A program made the position numbers and the translations under genes. This document shows, in pieces, positions 7,637 through 17,327 of a stretch of 64,000 nt of DNA (positions are counted from its first letter, which is position 1; each line of letters opens with the position of its first letter). The notes beneath the pieces were generated by a model. It worked only from the letters and a program-made list of their open reading frames with translations, searched no databases and was not told the DNA's origin. Origin of the DNA: Schaalia sp. Marseille-Q2122 (lineage in GTDB: Bacteria > Actinomycetota > Actinomycetes > Actinomycetales > Actinomycetaceae); contig NZ_CAHJXR010000003.1 in NCBI RefSeq assembly GCF_903645355.1, forward strand, positions 248,001-312,000, in the 5' to 3' direction.

Positions 7637-9007
7637 ATGCAGACTCCATGGTCCCACCCGGCCGTCCGCACGGAATTCGACGAAGAAATCCGTCTTCTCA
7701 TCACCGCAATGACCCACACGCCCACAGATGCGCTCAGCGAAGATGACGCGCAGGCGGCGGGGTGCCAGGTGGTTGAGCGTGCCCACCTGGCCTCACTGTG
7801 GTGCAGTGCCGCCCTCTATGCCCCATGGACACTCACACCCATGGACACGGGGCAGATCACGAGCCAGGCAGGCCAGCTCTATCACTGCCTCCGCAGTACC
7901 GAAATCCTCCACGACGAGGCAGGGCGTGCAACACGTGCGCGGCAAGCTGAAGCCTCGTGTGCCCGCAAGCTCAGCGCTCGCGAAGCTCTCGCCCTCATTG
8001 AAGCCTCCGCTCACGCCACCCTCCTGGGAATCGAAGGGGCAGCAGAGGATCTCCTCTCCCTTCTCAGTGAACATGAGCGGAGGCACTGGGATCCGCGCTA
8101 CGGCCTCCTGGGCTCGACGCGCGAAGACCACGGCTATGAACTGGCCACGAATGTGGCCGCCATCGGCATTTACATTCTCGCTGCCGAGGTCACCGGTGAA
8201 CGCCTGTGGGCTGACCGTGCCCGCGCCGTCGCCAGTGCCCTCGCGCGCAGCCTCCCCGTAGGGGCCCTGCCGCTGCGGGCCACCACAATCACAGAAGGCG
8301 GGGACTGCCTCCCCACATCGGCTGATGAAGGAAACAACGCCGATCCTGCCGCTGACACAGTCCAACGAGGGCGAGGCGCGACCTCCTCTGCCGCCCTCGT
8401 CGCCCCCATCAGCCCCGCGTCCCACAGTGGCGTGTACTTCACCTGGGTGCGCCAGCTCCTGTTCTTGCGAGCCCACCTGGTTGAGGCCGGTGATGAGGCG
8501 CCCGAATGGCTGCTCACCAGCGCATGGGGTATCTACCGCTGGGCAATGAAGGCATCCTGGAAGGGTGAGGAGGAGGGCTTCTCTCCCGTTATTTCCCCCC
8601 TTGCAACCTTCGCCTCCACGGGTGTCGTGGCCACAGACGATGCCCTAGAGTGCCCGCCAGCCTTCTGCCCGCTGGCCGAGGCCGTCAGCGCAGCTGAAGC
8701 CCTCGGGAAAACCCTGGAGTACGCGGGTGGTAGGGATGAGTGGTTAACCCAGCTCAGCGCTGATTTCGCTACGGCGATGACCTGGGCGGATCTGCATCTG
8801 CGGCGCGGGCCAGGCCAATGGGAGGCGCGCAAGGGGCAGGAGGCATCGACCTCGCCAGCGACCGGATGGGAGATGCTGCACCACCGGCACGGAATGCTCT
8901 ACGGTCTTTTGCCCCCGCTCATGCTTGCACGCCTGCCGCTCGCCCCCTCCATTGCCAGCGCCCTCAAGCACGGGCACCTGGCGCCGGTGTTCATCTACCT
9001 TGACTGA
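7637..9007 (+). CDS. N-acylglucosamine 2-epimerase-like (alpha/alpha)6-barrel protein
   Basis: 456 residues, no signal peptide. The chosen ATG (MQTPWSHPAV) has AAGGAG at 7625-7630, six bases upstream; an ATG seven codons earlier lacks one. Repeated helical-hairpin segments such as HWDPRYGLLGS...HGYELATNVAAIGIYILAAEVTGERLW (about 150-205) and YFTWVRQLLFLRAHLVEAG...WLLTSAWGIYRWAM resemble AGE-family sugar epimerases/isomerases, but the catalytic histidines cannot be placed with confidence. It could equally be another six-hairpin glycosidase-like protein. A terminator follows directly. Function is best treated as unknown sugar metabolism. Confidence 0.5.
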   Translation: MQTPWSHPAVRTEFDEEIRLLITAMTHTPTDALSEDDAQAAGCQVVERAHLASLWCSAALYAPWTLTPMDTGQITSQAGQLYHCLRSTEILHDEAGRATRARQAEASCARKLSAREALALIEASAHATLLGIEGAAEDLLSLLSEHERRHWDPRYGLLGSTREDHGYELATNVAAIGIYILAAEVTGERLWADRARAVASALARSLPVGALPLRATTITEGGDCLPTSADEGNNADPAADTVQRGRGATSSAALVAPISPASHSGVYFTWVRQLLFLRAHLVEAGDEAPEWLLTSAWGIYRWAMKASWKGEEEGFSPVISPLATFASTGVVATDDALECPPAFCPLAEAVSAAEALGKTLEYAGGRDEWLTQLSADFATAMTWADLHLRRGPGQWEARKGQEASTSPATGWEMLHHRHGMLYGLLPPLMLARLPLAPSIASALKHGHLAPVFIYLD

Positions 9008-9013
9008 AAGGAG

Positions 9014-9043
9014 GCCTCGGGGTGAAACTCGCCACCCCGAGGC
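9014..9043 (+). terminator. Terminator after the epimerase-like gene
   Basis: 11-bp perfect stem (GCCTCGGGGTG and complement) with an 8-base loop, starting seven bases after the stop codon. Confidence 0.75.
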
Positions 9044-9063
9044 TCAGAATCCGATCTGAGGTT

Positions 9064-10621
<1,558 letters not shown>

Positions 10622-10646
10622 CGCTGAGCTGTAGTGTCTGACGAGG

Positions 10647-10673
10647 GCGGGGTCGCGACTGCGGCCCCGCTTT
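10647..10673 (+). terminator. guaB terminator
   Basis: GCGGGGTCGC, loop GACT, GCGGCCCCGC: a 10-bp stem with one G-U pair, followed by TTT, 26 bases after the guaB stop. Confidence 0.65.
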
Positions 10674-10731
10674 CGTGTGCGGCCCCGCTTGCGTGTGTGA
10701 AGAGCGTGGTGGTGCGGCTGGTGTCCAGTCT

Positions 10732-10781
10732 GCGCTCAAGCGGGGGAGTAGGGCGCTCAAGCGGGGGAGTAGGGCGCTCAA
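10732..10781 (+). repeat. 21-bp tandem repeat
   Basis: Unit GCGCTCAAGCGGGGGAGTAGG occurs at 10732-10752 and 10753-10773, then a partial GCGCTCAA to 10781. The copies are identical, so copy number may vary between strains. Confidence 0.85.
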
Positions 10782-10950
10782 CTCGGAGCTGCGGAGGATA
10801 TGTCAGGCGCTGGCTGGCCTGGTGGCATCTGCCGGATCGATCAGGTACTGAGTCCCCTTGTGGTGGGCAGAGGCTAGGGTATCTTGAGAGATAAATAATG
10901 ATGTGAGTGCCTCGCAGCGCTCACGACTCAAGCAGAACAGAGGGAAATCA

Positions 10951-11640
10951 ATGCTGATCCTCATTGACGATGCAGATGTCGCCGCCATTGCCGACGTCCT
11001 GTCCTACCTGCCCGTAGACGGCGTTACCACCAACCCGACGATTCTGTCGCGCGTGGGAAAGGACCCGGTTGAGGTCTTACGTGAGATCCGCGAGCTTCTG
11101 CCCGCCCGCGCCCAGCTGCACGTCCAGCTGGTCTCTACCACCACCGAGGGGATGATTGCCGAGGCCAAGGCCCTGTGCGCCGAGCTGGGCAATGACCTCT
11201 ACGTTAAGATCCCCGTCACCCGTGAAGGCTACGCCGCCATTCCCCGAGTGACCGATCTGGGTTTCCGCGTGACCGCTACGGGCATCCACTCCTCCATGCA
11301 GGGCTTTATGGCAGCCAAGGCAGGTGCCAAGTACATTGCTCCCTACGTCAACCGCATGGACAACTACGGTATTGATGGCGTGCGCGTGGCAGCGGATATC
11401 CACAAGATGCTGCGCACCCATGAACTCGACTCCGATGTGCTCGCAGCCTCCTTCAAGAACTCCGAGCAGGTTCTAGAACTTGTTCGCGCGGGCATTGGCG
11501 CCATCACCGCCCACCCTGACGTGCTCGCTCACCTGGTCGGTAACCCCGCAACCGATGCGGCCATTGCCGACCAAAATGACGACTTCGCCTCTCTGGTGGG
11601 TGGACGCCACACCTGGACCGATCTCCTGTCGCGTGAATAA
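10951..11640 (+). CDS. Transaldolase-family protein, fructose-6-phosphate aldolase-like
   Basis: 229 residues from ATG 10951 (MLILIDDADVAAIADVLSYLPVDGVTTNP as the family start), with AGAGGGA seven bases upstream. An earlier in-frame GTG would add 16 unrelated residues. Small transaldolase/FSA barrel: GVTTNPTIL near the N-terminus, the Schiff-base lysine in LYVKIPVT, then TATGIHSSMQGFMAAKAGAKYIAPYVNRMDN and ASFKNSEQVLEL. The enzyme would split or form a C-C bond between dihydroxyacetone or glycolaldehyde and glyceraldehyde-3-phosphate. Whether it is a true transaldolase or a fructose-6-phosphate aldolase cannot be decided from sequence alone. Convergent with the exonuclease gene, with only nine bases between stops. 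Confidence 0.85.
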   Translation: MLILIDDADVAAIADVLSYLPVDGVTTNPTILSRVGKDPVEVLREIRELLPARAQLHVQLVSTTTEGMIAEAKALCAELGNDLYVKIPVTREGYAAIPRVTDLGFRVTATGIHSSMQGFMAAKAGAKYIAPYVNRMDNYGIDGVRVAADIHKMLRTHELDSDVLAASFKNSEQVLELVRAGIGAITAHPDVLAHLVGNPATDAAIADQNDDFASLVGGRHTWTDLLSRE

Positions 11641-11649
11641 GCCGCAGCT

Positions 11650-12366
11650 TCAGGAGCGCGGCCAAGCGCGAGAAATATGCGCATCGCGACCCTGGCGACG
11701 CAGATAGCCTTCAAAATCTTCGGCCCATTCGGCGTGGGCTCGCACCTGAAGCTCATGCAACTGCGCAGGGCTCAACCCTGCGAGGGCCTCGATCTTATGC
11801 GCCATCGCCCCCAGCACATCCAAGGTCATGGCAACGTCAACCTCGGCCGTGTGGGCGTCGTCGTCAGCCTCCACGCCGTAGGCGGGCGCCATGGTTGTCA
11901 ACGTCTTCTTGCCCTTACGGAAGCGGTCAAAATGGCGGTCAAGCACAAGGGGATCGACAACGAACATGGGAGCACCTGCCAGGCGCTCATCCAGGGTCGC
12001 TAGGCCGTGACGGGCCAGTTCAGCGTCAAGGATCGTCATGTCATAGGGGGCGTTGAAGGCCACCACGGGGAAACCGCGCTGCCAGTGGGCAACGAGGGTG
12101 GCGGCAACCTCGTCAATCACGTCGCCAATGGGGCGGCCGTGTTCGCGTGCGTACTCGGTGCTGATGCCGTGGACGGCGCTCGCGGCCTCGGGGATGGGGA
12201 CGCCGGGGTCGGCCAGCCACGTGTGGGTGTGGTCGGCGCCCTCGGGGGTGGCCCCGCCCATGCGCAGGACGAGGGCGGCTGTGACAATGCGGTCAGCGCT
12301 GGGATCAACGCCAGTTGTTTCCGTGTCAAAACCCATCCAGGGGACCTCGGTCCACGAGAGTGTCAT
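11650..12366 (-). CDS. DnaQ-family 3'-5' exonuclease
   Basis: 238 residues from ATG 12366 (MTLSWTEVPWMGFDTETTG), which has AAGGAG seven bases upstream; an in-frame ATG eleven codons earlier is unlikely. DEDDh exonuclease fold: D-E in FDTETTGVDP, D in FNAPYDMTILDAEL, and H-x4-D in DAHTAEVDV. These residues bind the two catalytic metals. The protein resembles stand-alone actinobacterial proofreading-type exonucleases rather than the PolIII epsilon fused to PolC. No other domain is present. It is transcribed divergently from guaB3 with about 140 bases between starts. Confidence 0.85.
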   Translation of the reverse strand: MTLSWTEVPWMGFDTETTGVDPSADRIVTAALVLRMGGATPEGADHTHTWLADPGVPIPEAASAVHGISTEYAREHGRPIGDVIDEVAATLVAHWQRGFPVVAFNAPYDMTILDAELARHGLATLDERLAGAPMFVVDPLVLDRHFDRFRKGKKTLTTMAPAYGVEADDDAHTAEVDVAMTLDVLGAMAHKIEALAGLSPAQLHELQVRAHAEWAEDFEGYLRRQGRDAHISRAWPRS

Positions 12367-12492
12367 CGCAGGTTCTCCTTCGTGCGCAAGCATTTTCACT
12401 ACTGATCCTAGTGTGCGCTATCGGCCCCGACTTTCTCGTATCGGGAGCGTGCACATCAGCGTGCGGGGGAGCACAGGAGGCTCGGATCTGGA

Positions 12493-12498
12493 TAAAAT
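12493..12498 (+). promoter_or_regulatory. Candidate -10 box of a leaderless guaB3 transcript
   Basis: TAAAAT lies seven bases before the GTG start at 12506. An AGGAGG at 12475-12480 is too far upstream for that start but stands seven bases before an in-frame CTG (12488); the leaderless reading is preferred. Confidence 0.45.
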
Positions 12499-12505
12499 TG
12501 TCAAG

Positions 12506-13636
12506 GTGAGCACTGAAGTGGAAATTGGCCGCGGTAAACGCGGGCGGCGCGCCTACACCCTTGATGACATTGCCCTGGTGCCTTCGCGGCGCACTCGTGA
12601 CCCGAAGGACGTCAATGTCGGTTGGCAGATTGACGCCTACCACGTGGATATTCCCATTATGGCTGCGCCAATGGACTCGGTGATGAGTCCGCAGACCGTC
12701 ATCCAATTTGGCCGCCTCGGGGGCATTGGCGTGCTCGATCTGGAAGGTTTATGGACTCGCTATGAGAATCCTGAAGCGATTTTGGAAGAAATCGCTGCCT
12801 TGCCGGTGGATCGTTCGATTGCTCGCCTGCAGCAAATCTATTCCGAGCCCATTAAGAATGAGCTGATCACCGAACGACTGCGCGAGATTCGTGAAGCGGG
12901 TGTGGTGGTTGCGGGAAAGCTTTCCCCGCAGAGCACGCAGGAACATTGGCGTGCTGTCGTTGAGGCGGGCGTGGACCTTTTTGTGATTCGCGGAACGACT
13001 GTTTCAGCTGAACACGTTTCCTCACGTACTGAGCCGTTGAATCTCAAGCGTTTTATTTATGAGCTGGATGTTCCGGTGATTGTCGGTGGGGTGTCCACGG
13101 ATACTGCTGCCTTGCATTTGATGCGCACCGGCGCAGCTGGTGTGCTGGTGGGCTTTGGTGGCGGCGCTGCGCATTCAACCCGCCAATCACTGGGTGTGCA
13201 TGCCCCGATGGCAACGGCCCTGGCGGACGTGGCGGCCGCGAGGCGTGACTATATGGATGAGTCGGGTGGCCGCTATGTGCATGTCATTGCTGATGGAGGC
13301 ATTGGCCGTTCGGGTGACCTGTGCCGGGCGATTGCGTGCGGTGCGGATGCGGTGATGTTGGGTGCGGCTTTGGCTCGCGCTGAGGAGGCTCCGGGTCGGG
13401 GCTGGCATTGGGGGTCTGAGGCGACTCATCCGGATATGCCCCGTGGGCAGAGGGCCTATGTGGGGACCTCGGGCACGATGGAGGAGATCCTCTATGGGCC
13501 GTCCCATCGCGCGGATGGTTCCTTGAATTTCGTTGGGGCTTTGCGTCGGACGATGGCGTCGACGGGCTATTCGGAGGTGAAGGATCTGCAGCGTGTGAAC
13601 GTGGTGGTGAGTCCTTATCAGCCGTCGGATTACTGA
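12506..13636 (+). CDS. guaB3: GuaB3-family IMP dehydrogenase-related protein
   Basis: 376 residues from GTG 12506 (VSTEVEIGRGKRGRRAYTLDDIALVPSRR). The VEIGRGK...R-x-Y start and SRRTRDPKDV match the actinobacterial GuaB3 family. It is a TIM barrel like GuaB but has no CBS domains, and the loop that should hold the catalytic cysteine reads GFGGGAAHSTRQ, with no cysteine. It is therefore not expected to be a normal IMP dehydrogenase; recent work assigns some GuaB3 proteins GMP reductase activity, which I note without confirming for this one. An alternative GTG start exists at 12518. A long open frame further upstream on this strand is the shadow of the divergent exonuclease gene. Confidence 0.88.
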   Translation: MSTEVEIGRGKRGRRAYTLDDIALVPSRRTRDPKDVNVGWQIDAYHVDIPIMAAPMDSVMSPQTVIQFGRLGGIGVLDLEGLWTRYENPEAILEEIAALPVDRSIARLQQIYSEPIKNELITERLREIREAGVVVAGKLSPQSTQEHWRAVVEAGVDLFVIRGTTVSAEHVSSRTEPLNLKRFIYELDVPVIVGGVSTDTAALHLMRTGAAGVLVGFGGGAAHSTRQSLGVHAPMATALADVAAARRDYMDESGGRYVHVIADGGIGRSGDLCRAIACGADAVMLGAALARAEEAPGRGWHWGSEATHPDMPRGQRAYVGTSGTMEEILYGPSHRADGSLNFVGALRRTMASTGYSEVKDLQRVNVVVSPYQPSDY

Positions 13637-13944
13637 CCTGTCGGGCAAAGTTAATATGGGTTGAGATCTAAATAAAATGGCTTTGCCAAATGGGCAGGCT
13701 GTAGCTATTATTGTGAGCTTTGAAAAAGTTCTTCTGTGTAGTTATCCATGAAAATGGTCTTCGAATAGGGAGAAATAGTAGGATTTAAGCCGATAGGGAA
13801 GGCGATGAAGATCTGCAGTCCGTGGTTTTTCTTCACGCCGGACCCCTACATCCCCACATCGTTTATCCCATACGGTTTAATCCCGCACAGTGTCACACGG
13901 CGCGCATCCCATCATGTGTGAGCCGTTAAGTAAAGGAACGCCTC
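13637..13944. other. 308-base AT-rich upstream region of the LPFTG surface protein
   Basis: Distinctly richer in A+T than the surroundings (runs such as ctaaataaaatgg and gtagttatccatgaaaat). It probably holds the surface-protein promoter. Around 13850-13910 there are repeated ATCCC words at about 15-base spacing. A 38-codon open frame (13805-13921) is not convincing. Confidence 0.5.
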
Positions 13945-16900
13945 GTGAAGCACGGAAAGCGAGACAGTAGGCTCGATCTTTCATTGCGTGCGCGCGCTCA
14001 TCAGCCGCGCCGCAGTATTCTTCGATCTTCCCTTGCGGCTTTTCTTGCCCTCAGTACATTGGCAGCATTGAATAGCTCCTTCGCCATTGACATTGCCCTT
14101 GAGCGGGACTCAGAACAGGCTCAATCGGCACAGAGTGACGCCTATCGCGGCGCACTTGAGGGGGACGATGCCCACGAACCAGGTATTCGTGGTCATAACC
14201 CCCGCGACCAGGAACCTGGAGGGACCTCGGACGATCAGCAAGTCCCCTCCTGGGAGGACGGGGCTGGCACCGGGAGTATAGATGGTGGGAACGAGGGAGC
14301 GAGCAGTCCCGATGTTTCTGGCGCCCCAGTTGGCGACGCAAGCGAGGCCACCGAGGATGGCTCTGCTGCTGAAACAGCCGTGCCTCAAAAGGATGAAGGC
14401 TCAGAGGTAGCAGGCGAGAAAAAGCCTGAAAAATCGCCTACAGGGTACTCCGGCTTCTTCCGGGCTCGCCAGCCAAGTGGGACATCCACAGTGCCTCGTG
14501 ACCCCAGTATTTTGCCCGCAGTGTTTGCAGCGGGAGGTAGTGGCAGCTACAAAGAATGGATCCAGTGGCTCCAATGGGGAAATTACGACGACGATTTCGC
14601 GGGGACCTCTCGCCCTGATGTGCCTGTTCTTCACTACGGTAGATCGCGAACGATGAGGAACTACCGAGATTTTGGTACATCAGGCTACTTGCTGACACAA
14701 TGCACTCTTTCGGACCTGACGTACCACAGTGCGCGATCGGGAGTGCCGGACGCTCAAGCGAGAGGACCGCTTGTCGCAACAGTTCCAGGAGCCTGGGCTG
14801 GAGACGTCCTCGATAATCTTTATAACAGTGGCAAGGGCGGTCAATGGAGTAGTGGGGGTGAAGTACGGGCTTCTTGGGAGACGTACCCCGAGCACTACAC
14901 CAACTTGAATAAAATGGTTATTGGCCTGGCAAATGGTTATGCCTATAACGGTAATGGGTCGATCGCGGGACAGAAATACACAGCTTCTGGATTTAGTTCG
15001 GAAGTGAGCTTCAATATTCAGTGTTCGGCAGAGCTTGTTGAGCCCTCCGGACAAAAAAGAAACATTCCCCTAAACGGGCTTGTTTTTGCAGATGCTGAAG
15101 CCTCAAGTGCATACGACGGTGGGGACAGGGACGAGTGGATTCAAGCGTACGCCTGGAACCCAGGCACGAAATGGCGCGTCCTGGACACCCTCCGATCCGA
15201 TGGCTGTCCGACCTTCGCCCGTGGTAGTTACCTTGATGCTGACATTAACAGCACGCAGCTTCTGCGCTTGATTCCTAGTGGGAAAGAGTGCGTCTACCAA
15301 AACCAAGGCCGCTACCGCACACCAAGTGGTGTTGGCGGTCCTGGTGCTGTGATGTTTATGGAGGGCGCTAATGGTGCAACCATTCGCATGCAGGGTAGTG
15401 GATATTCTGCAGTTGCCCTTGGCATGGTGATCGCTTCTGATTTTGGTGATGCGCCATCAAGCTACGGCATTGCAGGTTCCCTTTTCCAACCCAAATGGTC
15501 AGCGGGACAACCAGCCAACAACTCAACCCATGAAGCGCATATGGGTGCCAATCTTATGGAGACAAGGCCAGCAACGGTTATACCTGGCCCCACTCGGCTT
15601 GGCCAACTAATTGATGCTGATTCTCATTACTCTGCCAGTGTCGGGGCTGACCAGGATGATCAATCCGGGCAACAGCCCAGTGACGAGGATGCGCTTAACG
15701 CTGAGGCCTTGCGCACGAAAGGTATCAACGTTAATTTAGGTGGCACGCACGCAGTGAGTGTGCCCTGTCAAGGGCCAGGCAAGGTTGCTGGCTGGATTGA
15801 CTGGGACCGTAACGGCGTATTTGATGACACTGCAGAGCGCAGTAATGTCGCCACATGTTCCGGCTCCGAGGTTGAGCTCCAATGGACTGTTCCGATGAAA
15901 GCCAAGCGTTCCGTTGCCGGAGAGCCCGGATCTGCAAACACCTTCATGCGTTTACGAATCGCGAACGCAACTCGCGATGCTGAACTCAAACCGACTGGCG
16001 TTACTGTGGCGGGTGAAGTTGAAGACTACGAGCTGAAGGTCTACGTTCCCACAGTCACCCTTGAAAAGACTGTCAGCGCTCCTTGGACGTCTAATCCGCT
16101 TCCAGCAGACAGATGGACTCTGAAACTTACGCACCAGAGGCTTACTGGAGATGGGTACGCTCTCACAGGTAGTGGGCGAACGGTAGAGACTCCGGTTGTT
16201 GCCGGTACCTTTAACTTAACCGAGAGCAGTACTGCCCGAGAAGCGGTTGCTTATCAAGCCGGCCAGTGGGTCTGTTCTGAGGCTCCCGGCACTATTAAAC
16301 CTCCAGGGCACAGCTACAGCAGCAGCCTCGTCGCCTCCGGCCGATTGTCCGTTGCTCAAGCTGACCGCGTCCTGTGTCGCATTACGAACACCACCAAACC
16401 CGCCAGCCTTGCGTGGCAAAAAACGAATAAAGCGACCGGGGATCACCTGGGCGGAAGCTCATGGACGCTCAGAGGCCCCTCGCACCCTTCGGGCGTAACT
16501 GTTGAAGACTGCATGAGCGGCGCCTGCGGCGGCCTCGATAAAGATAATCGACCGGGATTCTTCAAAGTCACCCCGCTGAAATGGGGAGACTACACAGTGC
16601 AGGAACTCGCGGCCCCTGCCGGATTCCGTAAGGATGGGCGCATGCACCACTTCCCCCACATGGTGAACGGCATCATCGATGTGGCTCTTCCCGCGCCTAT
16701 CCCTAACGCGCCCAATGACACGCCTATTATTTGGCGCAAGGTAGATGCCTCCGGACAAGGTCGCACACTCTCAGGCGCTCAATGGCGTTTGGAACGACAG
16801 GGCGGAGCAACAATAGCGATCCCCGACTGCGTGGCCACTAATCAGCAAGCCTGCACCGGGATTGATAAGGACCACCGGGGAGGTTACTTCCGGATTCTCA

Positions 16901-17169
16901 CCACAGAAGCTGGACGTTACACACTGACTGAAACGGTCGCTCCGATCGGCTACCACCGCAACACGCAGCCCCTCGTGCGAAACATTAGTGCGCAGGAACT
17001 GGGCAGCCAGATCGATCTTGGGGCTATCGCAAATACCGCGATCACACCCCCCGCCCTCCCCTTCACCGGTGGAGCAAGCGCGGATGCCTTCCTCTTCGTC
17101 GGTGGCGGAGCCCTAGGAAGCGCAGCGATTGCTGCGGCGTACCGTCGCCGTCAACAGTCCGTGCTCTAA
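13945..17169 (+). CDS. Large LPXTG-anchored surface protein with GEVED and SpaA-type domains
   Basis: 1074 residues, exported and wall-linked. Start GTG 13945 has AAAGGA six bases upstream. A long positively charged N-region precedes the signal helix SSLAAFLALSTLAALNSSFA (about residues 32-50). Next comes an acidic low-complexity stretch (55-160), a large domain of unknown type (about 170-490), a GEVED domain (DFGDAPSSYG at about 498 to GEVEDYELKV at about 688), an Ig-like domain (695-820), and two SpaA/Cna-B-like prealbumin domains (about 822-905 and 927-1020). The sortase signal LPFTGG (about 1038), a hydrophobic helix and RRRQQ end it. Likely an adhesin or fibrillar protein; no sortase or pilus partner gene lies nearby. 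The AT content of the first half is higher than in neighbouring genes. Confidence 0.85.
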   Translation: MKHGKRDSRLDLSLRARAHQPRRSILRSSLAAFLALSTLAALNSSFAIDIALERDSEQAQSAQSDAYRGALEGDDAHEPGIRGHNPRDQEPGGTSDDQQVPSWEDGAGTGSIDGGNEGASSPDVSGAPVGDASEATEDGSAAETAVPQKDEGSEVAGEKKPEKSPTGYSGFFRARQPSGTSTVPRDPSILPAVFAAGGSGSYKEWIQWLQWGNYDDDFAGTSRPDVPVLHYGRSRTMRNYRDFGTSGYLLTQCTLSDLTYHSARSGVPDAQARGPLVATVPGAWAGDVLDNLYNSGKGGQWSSGGEVRASWETYPEHYTNLNKMVIGLANGYAYNGNGSIAGQKYTASGFSSEVSFNIQCSAELVEPSGQKRNIPLNGLVFADAEASSAYDGGDRDEWIQAYAWNPGTKWRVLDTLRSDGCPTFARGSYLDADINSTQLLRLIPSGKECVYQNQGRYRTPSGVGGPGAVMFMEGANGATIRMQGSGYSAVALGMVIASDFGDAPSSYGIAGSLFQPKWSAGQPANNSTHEAHMGANLMETRPATVIPGPTRLGQLIDADSHYSASVGADQDDQSGQQPSDEDALNAEALRTKGINVNLGGTHAVSVPCQGPGKVAGWIDWDRNGVFDDTAERSNVATCSGSEVELQWTVPMKAKRSVAGEPGSANTFMRLRIANATRDAELKPTGVTVAGEVEDYELKVYVPTVTLEKTVSAPWTSNPLPADRWTLKLTHQRLTGDGYALTGSGRTVETPVVAGTFNLTESSTAREAVAYQAGQWVCSEAPGTIKPPGHSYSSSLVASGRLSVAQADRVLCRITNTTKPASLAWQKTNKATGDHLGGSSWTLRGPSHPSGVTVEDCMSGACGGLDKDNRPGFFKVTPLKWGDYTVQELAAPAGFRKDGRMHHFPHMVNGIIDVALPAPIPNAPNDTPIIWRKVDASGQGRTLSGAQWRLERQGGATIAIPDCVATNQQACTGIDKDHRGGYFRILTTEAGRYTLTETVAPIGYHRNTQPLVRNISAQELGSQIDLGAIANTAITPPALPFTGGASADAFLFVGGGALGSAAIAAAYRRRQQSVL

Positions 17170-17240
17170 AGAAGTCTCACCTCGCCTACTAGAGCCCTGA
17201 CCACAAGAGGCTCGACCACAGAACCCTCGACCACTAGACA

Positions 17241-17282
17241 GGGCAGGGGGGCTGGTGCATCACAGCACCAGCCCCCCTGCCC
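17241..17282. terminator. Bidirectional terminator between the LPFTG gene and class I fumarase
   Basis: 18-bp perfect stem (GGGCAGGGGGGCTGGTGC and complement), loop ATCACA, followed by TTTA. It serves two convergent genes. Confidence 0.9.
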
Positions 17283-17327
17283 TTTACAGAGCCTCCAGCC
17301 CTCTACAGAGTCAGACTCCGCGCGGCC

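Larger units (their letters stand above)
10622..10950. other. 329-base intergenic region with two short tandem repeats
   Basis: Holds the guaB terminator hairpin, two tandem copies of an 18-bp unit GCGGCCCCGCTTnCGTGT (10661-10678 and 10679-10696), and 2.4 copies of a 21-bp unit (10732-10781). The last 100 bases carry the start region of the transaldolase-family gene. Confidence 0.65.

Noticed and set aside
12053-12505. N-terminal extension of guaB3 by about 150 residues
   Set aside because: This part lies opposite the exonuclease gene and shows no similarity to GuaB3 proteins; the family start is at 12506 or 12518.
13805-13921. 38-codon open frame upstream of the LPFTG gene
   Set aside because: It has a GGAAGG close upstream, but the spacing is short, the peptide has no recognisable features and the region looks like a promoter.
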